Shown here: positions 58,946-64,000 of the stretch, in pieces
How positions within the stretch are numbered: the first letter of the stretch is position 1
Layout of the letters: each line of letters begins with the position of its first letter
Origin: Kribbella soli
GTDB lineage: Bacteria; Actinomycetota; Actinomycetes; Propionibacteriales; Kribbellaceae
Direction: 5' to 3'
NCBI RefSeq assembly: GCF_004331345.1
Contig: NZ_SJJZ01000006.1
Span: 124,001-188,000, forward strand
DNA: 64,000 nucleotides
Made by a program: the position numbers and the translations under genes
The notes under the pieces: model-generated
What the model saw: the letters and a program-made list of their open reading frames with translations, nothing else
Told to the model about the DNA's origin: nothing
Databases searched by the model: none

Positions 58946-59806
58946 TCACGCGACCCGCTGGAGAGCGCGCTCGCGACGCTCGGCGACTTTGGAGCCCGAC
59001 TCTCGCCGCGCCATTCGCCGCAGTACGACGGGCGCGAGCAGCAATCCGGCGACGGCCCAGAGCCCGAGGACGGCTGCCGTCTCCAGATGGCGCCACGACT
59101 CGCCGACCTCGACCACGACCGCTTCGTCGGGGAGGAGCGCGGACCGCATGCCGAGGCCCATCCAGTACACCGGCGTGAGCTGGCCGATCGCTGCGAGCCA
59201 GCCGGGCAGCGCGGTGATCGGGTAGAAGATGCCGGAGACCGCGATCAGACCGAGCATCGGCAACTGGATCAGGCCTTGGGAACGCGCGCTGGTGAAGACC
59301 GAGCCGAGGACCGCGCCGATCGGCAACGTCGCGACCAGGCCGAGCAGCAGCACCCAGACGAGCGTGAACCAGTGCGCCGATCCGAGCGCGAGCCCTTCGA
59401 CCAGGAACAGGCCCGGGATCAGGAGGATCGCGAGATCTACGAGCAGGCCGCCCGCGACCGAGACGACCTTGCCGATGAGGTAGCTGACCATGCCGTTCGG
59501 AATGGCCTTGGCGCGGAGCAACGTGCCGTCCTCGCGATCTGCGGTCAGCTGCTGGCTCATGCTGACCATGCCCATCGCGGCGTTCATCCCGAGAATGCTC
59601 GGCAGGGCGAGCGCACCGAGCTGGAAGCCGGTGGAGCCGAAGTCGCGATGCCGGAGGAAGAACAGCGCGGCCAGCATCAGCACCGGCCAGAGGAAGTGGC
59701 TGAACAGTTCAGGACCGTTGGTGAAGGACTGCCGCAACTCGATCAGCCCACGCTGCCATCCCGTTCTCACGCTGGCTCCGGTTCTCATGCTTGCTCCCGT
59801 TTTCAT
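58946..59806 (-). CDS. ABC-2 type transporter permease
   Basis: The 286-residue permease has six hydrophobic segments of the ABC-2 exporter type, with LTADREDGTLLRAKAIPNG in the conserved cytoplasmic loop. The ATG overlaps the ATPase stop (59803-59806). The N-terminus has three near-identical six-residue units (MKTGAS, MRTGAS, VRTG), each beginning with a usable start codon (59806, 59788, 59770), so the true start is uncertain. It is probably a drug or peptide exporter with the ATPase. Confidence 0.88.
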   Translation of the reverse strand: MKTGASMRTGASVRTGWQRGLIELRQSFTNGPELFSHFLWPVLMLAALFFLRHRDFGSTGFQLGALALPSILGMNAAMGMVSMSQQLTADREDGTLLRAKAIPNGMVSYLIGKVVSVAGGLLVDLAILLIPGLFLVEGLALGSAHWFTLVWVLLLGLVATLPIGAVLGSVFTSARSQGLIQLPMLGLIAVSGIFYPITALPGWLAAIGQLTPVYWMGLGMRSALLPDEAVVVEVGESWRHLETAAVLGLWAVAGLLLAPVVLRRMARRESGSKVAERRERALQRVA

Positions 59807-60666
59807 GCCTGCTCCCGGACCAGGGTGAGGTAGGTGTCTTCGAGTGAGGCCCGGCGTACCTCGAGTTCGCGGACCGCGTCGCCGTACGTCGCGAAGAGCT
59901 CGCGGACGAAGGTGGTCGAGTCGGACGTCGACTTCCGGAACGGTTGCCCGTCGACGGACCAGCGGACCTCGTCCTCACCCGCGATCAGCTCGGTGAGTTG
60001 TGCGGTGGTGCCGGAGGCGATGATGCGGCCCGCGGCGAGGACGAGGATGCGGTGCGCGAGTTTGCTCGCCTCGTCGAGGTCGTGGGTGGTGAGCAGGATC
60101 GTCGTACCCTGGTCGGCCGCGAGCCCGCGCACCAGCTCGTGGAACTCCGACCGTGCCTCGGGATCGAACCCGGTCGTGGGCTCGTCCAGGAACAGTACGT
60201 CGGGGCGGCCAACGATTCCGATCGCGACGTCGAGGCGTCGGCGCTGTCCGCCGGAGAGGGTCTTGACCTTCTGCCCGGCATACGCGCTCAGGCCGACGGC
60301 GTCGAGGAGCTCGCCGGTCGGCCACGGGCGCGGCGCGGTCGATGTCGAGTACGGCGCGTAGTAGGCCCCGAGGTGATGGAGGAGCTCTCCGACTCGCCAG
60401 TTTCCGTGGTCACGCCAGGACTGCAGAACGATGCCGATCCGCGACCGCCACCGCTCGTCCCCCGCGGCCGGGTCGACGCCGAGCACCTCGACGCGGCCCG
60501 CCGACCGGAGCCGGAAGCCTTCGAGGATCTCGATCGTCGTACTCTTCCCGGCGCCGTTCGGACCTAGCAGTGCTAGCACTTCGCCGGGGCGCGCGTCGAA
60601 CGTCACGTCATGCAGGACCTCGCGGTCGCCGTACCGCATCCGCAGGCCGTCCACTGTCAGAACCAT
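59803..60666 (-). CDS. ABC transporter ATP-binding protein
   Basis: The 287-residue ATPase has Walker A LLGPNGAGKSTT, Q-loop IVLQSW, signature LSGGQRRRLDVAI, Walker B VLFLDEPTTG and the H-loop LLTTHDLDEA. It is of the DrrA/NodI-type exporter class with a C-terminal extension (about 230-287). It forms an operon with the permease. Divergent, with a 154-bp gap, lies the GbsR/IS30-HTH regulator, which is the likely controller. Confidence 0.92.
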   Translation of the reverse strand: MVLTVDGLRMRYGDREVLHDVTFDARPGEVLALLGPNGAGKSTTIEILEGFRLRSAGRVEVLGVDPAAGDERWRSRIGIVLQSWRDHGNWRVGELLHHLGAYYAPYSTSTAPRPWPTGELLDAVGLSAYAGQKVKTLSGGQRRRLDVAIGIVGRPDVLFLDEPTTGFDPEARSEFHELVRGLAADQGTTILLTTHDLDEASKLAHRILVLAAGRIIASGTTAQLTELIAGEDEVRWSVDGQPFRKSTSDSTTFVRELFATYGDAVRELEVRRASLEDTYLTLVREQA

Positions 60667-60760
60667 GCCGTGGAAGTTACGTTGCGTTCAGCGGATCGGC
60701 AATTGTCATTCTGCGGCCCGAGCTCGTGAAACCCTGTAAAACATGGCATTCTGTGCAATG

Positions 60761-60782
60761 GGATTGCGAGAGAACGCAATCC
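60761..60782. promoter_or_regulatory. 8-6-8 dyad between ABC operon and regulator
   Basis: GGATTGCG (60761-60768) and CGCAATCC (60775-60782) are perfect arms around six bases. The site lies 38 bp before the regulator start in the divergent gap, and GCAAT-like half-sites recur on both sides. It is the likely operator. Confidence 0.6.
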
Positions 60783-60820
60783 GTTGCAATGAGCTGACAG
60801 TGAATGCGCGGAGGTTGCCG

Positions 60821-61678
60821 ATGCCCGGAGGCAGGCTGAGTCACCAGGACCGGCTCGAGATCGCGGCCGGACTGGCGGACGGGCTCGGGTACGCCGAGAT
60901 CGCGCGGCAACTCCAGCGGCCGACGTCGACGGTCAGCCGGGAGGTCTCACGCAACGGCGGCGCGGGCGGGTACCGGGCCGACCACGCGCACTACGCCACC
61001 GCCTCCCGCGCGCGCCGACGACGCCCGACGTACACGGACGCCCGGGGAGATGCGCGGGCGGTCGAGCCGCGGCAGGCGTATGTCGAGCGGTTCGCCACGA
61101 TGATGGTCGACGGCGGGCTGCCACGGATGGCCTCGCGGGTGCTGGCACTGCTCTATACCTCCGACACCCGCACGCTGACAGCAGCCGATCTCGTCCGCAC
61201 GTTGCGGGTCAGCCCGGCGTCGATCTCGAAGGCGATCGGCTATCTCGAACGGGTCGGGATGGTGTACCGCGAGCCCGATCCGGTACGTCGGTTGCAGCAT
61301 TACGTGATCGCCGAGGACGTGTGGCTGAAGGCGTGGGAGGTGAGCGCGCGAACCAACCACAACTGGGCGGAGACCGCGGCCGAGGGTGTCGACCTCGTCG
61401 GGCGCGATACTCCGGCGGGCGAGCGGCTCACCCAGATGGCGGAGTTCTTCGAGCGGCTCAGCGAAGACATGTCCGGCGGCGCGGGCTTCCAGGACTGTCT
61501 GGCAGTGCTAGCAGTTCTGTGGGAACCACACCACGCAGCGGATCGCGCTGCGGAACTTGCCCGCCGGCTCGGATGGCCGGTCGAACGGGTCACCGATGCC
61601 GTCGACTACGCGATCAAGGCTTCAGGGCAGGAGAGTGCGGAGGAGGCGGCGGGTCAGGCCGCCGTCCGCGAGGCCTAG
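60821..61678 (+). CDS. Regulator fusing an IS30-type HTH to a GbsR/MarR domain
   Basis: The 285-residue protein has two DNA-binding parts. Residues about 5-65 (LSHQDRLEIAAGLADGLGYA, then EIARQLQRPTSTVSREVSRN) are the HTH_38 module found at the start of IS30 transposases. Residues about 95-260 form a GbsR/MarR winged helix (TAADLVRTLRVSPASISKAI, then YLERVGMVYRE). There is no DDE transposase domain. GGAGG lies 6 bases before the ATG at 60821; an earlier in-frame ATG (60743) would put the dyad in the gene. Divergent from the ABC exporter. Confidence 0.85.
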   Translation: MPGGRLSHQDRLEIAAGLADGLGYAEIARQLQRPTSTVSREVSRNGGAGGYRADHAHYATASRARRRRPTYTDARGDARAVEPRQAYVERFATMMVDGGLPRMASRVLALLYTSDTRTLTAADLVRTLRVSPASISKAIGYLERVGMVYREPDPVRRLQHYVIAEDVWLKAWEVSARTNHNWAETAAEGVDLVGRDTPAGERLTQMAEFFERLSEDMSGGAGFQDCLAVLAVLWEPHHAADRAAELARRLGWPVERVTDAVDYAIKASGQESAEEAAGQAAVREA

Positions 61679-62746
61679 CTCGACGAGGTCGTCGAACACG
61701 TGCTGATCGGCAGCGGCCGCGCGGATGCCGCCGTCGAGGACTCGGTCCGAGCGGCTCAACTGGGCAACCAGCGCGGTGTCGCGGAGATGCCTGGCGAGCA
61801 GGCGGGTCGTGCGGCGGCGGTACGGCGTACCGGCGTCCGAGGTACCCGCTCGAAACGCGTCGGCGATCGCCCGGCCGGCGAGCAGCCCGGTCGCGACGGC
61901 GTAGTAGATGCCTTCGCCGGTCATCGGGTTGATCAGACCGGCCGCGTCACCGGCGAGCAGCACCGGCCCGCTGCGCGGCCGCCACGACCGGCCGGCGAGC
62001 GGCAGATGGTGGCCCCACCACGACTCCCCGCCTTCGGTTGCCCCCGGAAGTAGTGCTTCCAGGTGGTTCAGCAGCTCGGTCCGCGTCGGGCGGGCGCCGG
62101 CCAGCAGTTCGCCGTACCCGACGTTCGACCACCCGTCGCCACGATCGAATGACCACGCGTACGACGGCTGCCGACCTGGCCCGTACGCGATCACCTGACT
62201 CGCCGCGCGTGCAGACGGGGTCGGCGCATATCCGCGGATCGCCAGCGCGACCGGACCCGGTTTCAGGCCGAGTTCCCGCCGTACGACGGAATGCGCACCG
62301 TCGGCACCGACCAGGAAGCGCGTGTCCAGGTCCTCGTCCACGGTGATGGATCCGCTCTGGATCGCGAGGCCGCGGACCCGTCGGCGAATGAACTGCGCGC
62401 CGGCCGTTTGCGCGGCCTCGACCAGGCGCTGGTCGAACACGGTCCGCGGGACCACCCAGGTCGGTCGGGACATCTGCCGATCCACGCCGACGTCACCGCG
62501 GTTGAGCACGAACCGACGTACCGGAGTCCAGTCGTCGAGGATCCCGGTGACGCCGACGCCGGCGAGCAGGTCGAGTACGTGCGGGGCGATCCCGTCACCA
62601 CAGGCCTTGTCGCGCGGGAACTCGTGCCGATCGAGCAGCAACACCGACAAACTCGGATCCGCCGCCAACGCACCGATCGCAGCCGCCGCTCCCGCCGGCC
62701 CGGCTCCGACAACAATCACATCCCACACAAGCGCCTCCCCAGCCAC
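61622..62746 (-). CDS. Geranylgeranyl reductase family FAD-dependent oxidoreductase
   Basis: The 374-residue flavoprotein has the FAD N-terminal loop VIVVGAGPAGAAAAIGAL, CGDGIAPHVLDLL typical of the family, the ADGAHSVVRRELG segment and the second FAD motif GPVLLAGDAAGLINPMTGEGI. Family members reduce isoprenoid chains (menaquinone, geranylgeranyl lipids) or act as halogenase-like enzymes. No partner genes are adjacent. The 3' end overlaps the convergent regulator gene by 57 bp. Confidence 0.9.
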   Translation of the reverse strand: MAGEALVWDVIVVGAGPAGAAAAIGALAADPSLSVLLLDRHEFPRDKACGDGIAPHVLDLLAGVGVTGILDDWTPVRRFVLNRGDVGVDRQMSRPTWVVPRTVFDQRLVEAAQTAGAQFIRRRVRGLAIQSGSITVDEDLDTRFLVGADGAHSVVRRELGLKPGPVALAIRGYAPTPSARAASQVIAYGPGRQPSYAWSFDRGDGWSNVGYGELLAGARPTRTELLNHLEALLPGATEGGESWWGHHLPLAGRSWRPRSGPVLLAGDAAGLINPMTGEGIYYAVATGLLAGRAIADAFRAGTSDAGTPYRRRTTRLLARHLRDTALVAQLSRSDRVLDGGIRAAAADQHVFDDLVELGLADGGLTRRLLRTLLP

Positions 62747-62853
62747 AGTCTTGCAGCTCCAGGTAGCGTCCGCGCGACCCTCGGCCGGTCTCCGAGTGCA
62801 CTGTGCCGCGGCGCCGCGATGCCTAGCGTCGGGAGTGACTTCGAGGAGGATCG

Positions 62854-64000
62854 ATGAAACTGCTTCTGGTACTGGCGCTCCTGGGTGCGCCCGTCTCCAC
62901 GCCGGCGGAGCACCCGCAGATCGAGTGGCATCACTGTCAGCTGAACGCAGCCGACGCCGAAGGGGCCGCGCTCGACGAGGCCGGTGCCGAGTGTGGTGAC
63001 CTGAAGGTGCCGCTCGATTACGGGCGTCCGGACGGCCCGCAGATCACGCTCGCGCTGTCGCGGTTGAAGGCGAGCGGCGACCGGATCGGCACGATGGTGC
63101 TGAACGACGGCGGCCCGGGCGGTCCTGGATTGAGCATGCCGCTGCGTCTGCGGACGGCGATGAAGGCTGCGGGAACGCGGTACGACCTGATCGGGCTGGA
63201 TCCGCGGTTCGTGGGTCGCAGTACGCCGATCGACTGCAAGCTCCCGTTCGCGGGCTGGCCGTGGGCAGGCGGCGCCGAACGATCGTCGTTCGAGCGCGTC
63301 GATCGGCAGGTGGCGGACATCGCGGCACGCTGCGGCACGAACGCGGGCGACTATCTGCAGTACGTGAACACCCGGAACACCGCGCGGGACATCGACCGGG
63401 TCCGGATCGCCCTGGGTGAGCAGAAGATCTCGTACCTCGGGTACTCGTACGGGACCTATCTCGGCGCGGTCTACCTGCAGATGTTCCCGGGCCGTACGGA
63501 CCGGGTGGTCCTCGACGGTCCGCTGGATCCCGAGCTGTACAGCGCGCGGCTGCTGCGGACGGTCGGGCCGGCGAACGAGGCGGCGTTGCGCGCGTGGGCA
63601 TCGTGGGCGGCTGCGCGAGATGCGACGTACCACCTCGGGGCAACGCCGTCGCGCGTGATGGCGTCGGTGGATCGGATCCTGCGAGTGGCCTCGAAGGACG
63701 GCCTGCGGATCGGGACGCATCGGCTCGACGGCGGGTCGGTGCCGGTGGTGTTGTTCGGTCCGCTCGCCGATGATCGGGACGCGGCGCGGACGACGTACGC
63801 CGGGATTGTGCGGACGCTGCTCGACGCGACGTACGGACCAGTGGAACCGGGGCCTGAGCTCGGCGGGTTTCTGGAGGCGTTGCTGACGCCGGCGTCGTCG
63901 CAGCCGGCCAGTGCGCAGATCGCGATCATCTGCGGCGACCGTGCGGTGCCGAGCGATCCGCAGGTGTATTGGCGGGACATCCAGGCGCATCGCCGTACCG
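62854..64000 (+). CDS. Secreted alpha/beta hydrolase, tripeptidyl aminopeptidase-like, 3' end missing
   Basis: 382 codons are open to the right edge without a stop, so the gene continues beyond the window. GAGGAGG lies before the ATG. It has a short signal peptide (KLLLVLALLGAPVSTPA), IEWHHCQ, AECGDLKVPLDYGRP, the oxyanion region NDGGPGGPGLSM, YDLIGLDPRFVGRS and the nucleophile elbow YLGYSYGTYLG (Ser about 199). This is the SlpD/SlpE or TAP-like peptidase family, which removes N-terminal tripeptides outside the cell. The C-terminal TAP domain with the catalytic Asp and His would lie at or past the edge. Confidence 0.88.
   Translation, partial: MKLLLVLALLGAPVSTPAEHPQIEWHHCQLNAADAEGAALDEAGAECGDLKVPLDYGRPDGPQITLALSRLKASGDRIGTMVLNDGGPGGPGLSMPLRLRTAMKAAGTRYDLIGLDPRFVGRSTPIDCKLPFAGWPWAGGAERSSFERVDRQVADIAARCGTNAGDYLQYVNTRNTARDIDRVRIALGEQKISYLGYSYGTYLGAVYLQMFPGRTDRVVLDGPLDPELYSARLLRTVGPANEAALRAWASWAAARDATYHLGATPSRVMASVDRILRVASKDGLRIGTHRLDGGSVPVVLFGPLADDRDAARTTYAGIVRTLLDATYGPVEPGPELGGFLEALLTPASSQPASAQIAIICGDRAVPSDPQVYWRDIQAHRRT

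Noticed and set aside
60821..61003. IS30-like HTH considered as part of an insertion sequence.
   Set aside because: No DDE domain or terminal inverted repeats, and the frame continues into a complete GbsR/MarR domain; treated as a fusion regulator.

Overview
The window is GC-rich actinobacterial DNA: tightly packed genes, many GTG starts, ATGA/GTGA overlaps, Tat-exported enzymes, many one-component regulators, and a sigK-rskA pair. The mix of DUF222/HNH, LacI-controlled sugar genes, GH51, GH95 and frequent GTAC-rich codon pairs resembles Kribbella or a related Propionibacteriales genus. That assignment is inference; there is no rRNA or other species marker. I see no tRNA, rRNA, CRISPR array, intact insertion sequence, phage gene or replication origin.

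Region 1 (1-6642) is a propane-type soluble diiron monooxygenase locus on the minus strand: prmA-prmB-prmC-prmD, then the start of an amidohydrolase cut by the left edge. A small unknown gene (4464-4697) lies just upstream of prmA. A divergent AcoR/MimR-type regulator (4846-6642) completes the locus, and two copies of the dyad TCTCA-N3-TGAGA flank the small gene.

Region 2 (6736-17554, plus strand) holds two tandem duplicated MFS transporters, a D-2-hydroxyacid dehydrogenase-like protein, and then a SigK module: a membrane molybdopterin oxidoreductase, a fasciclin lipoprotein, sigK and rskA. Two near-identical SigK-type promoters (CCATCC-N15-CGAA core) precede the first two of these. Next come a thioesterase and an overlapping trio: DHA2 efflux pump, SnoaL-tailed ECF sigma factor and a PEP-mutase/isocitrate-lyase-like protein.

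Region 3 (17544-33744) mixes enzymes and regulators: a Tat amidase coupled to a small unknown protein, a GH95 fucosidase, a MarR/ABC exporter pair with a clear operator, a Tat esterase divergent from a TetR regulator, a ketopantoate-reductase-like protein divergent from a CGNR-type regulator, and LysR and DHFR-like genes.

Region 4 (33749-41551) contains a LacI repressor and a four-gene run (three Gfo/Idh/MocA oxidoreductases and a secreted TIM-barrel protein). Both are preceded by TGCAACCGGTTGCA operators. A 2OG-Fe oxygenase and a DUF222/HNH gene with an apparent SOS promoter follow.

Region 5 (41548-53837) has a genuine formylglycine-generating enzyme, a MarR-MFS operon with a 28-bp perfect palindrome, a further MFS gene beside a dead tetR fragment, and a metallophosphoesterase-MFS-beta-propeller operon.

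Region 6 (53962-64000) has LacI with a GH51 arabinofuranosidase, a MerR regulator, a zinc alcohol dehydrogenase, an ABC-2 exporter divergent from a regulator that fuses an IS30-type HTH to a GbsR/MarR domain, a geranylgeranyl-reductase-family flavoprotein, and the start of an exported tripeptidyl-peptidase-like hydrolase cut by the right edge.

Nothing here was searched against databases. Family calls rest on motifs and remembered family features, and the binding sites are read directly as symmetric sequences.
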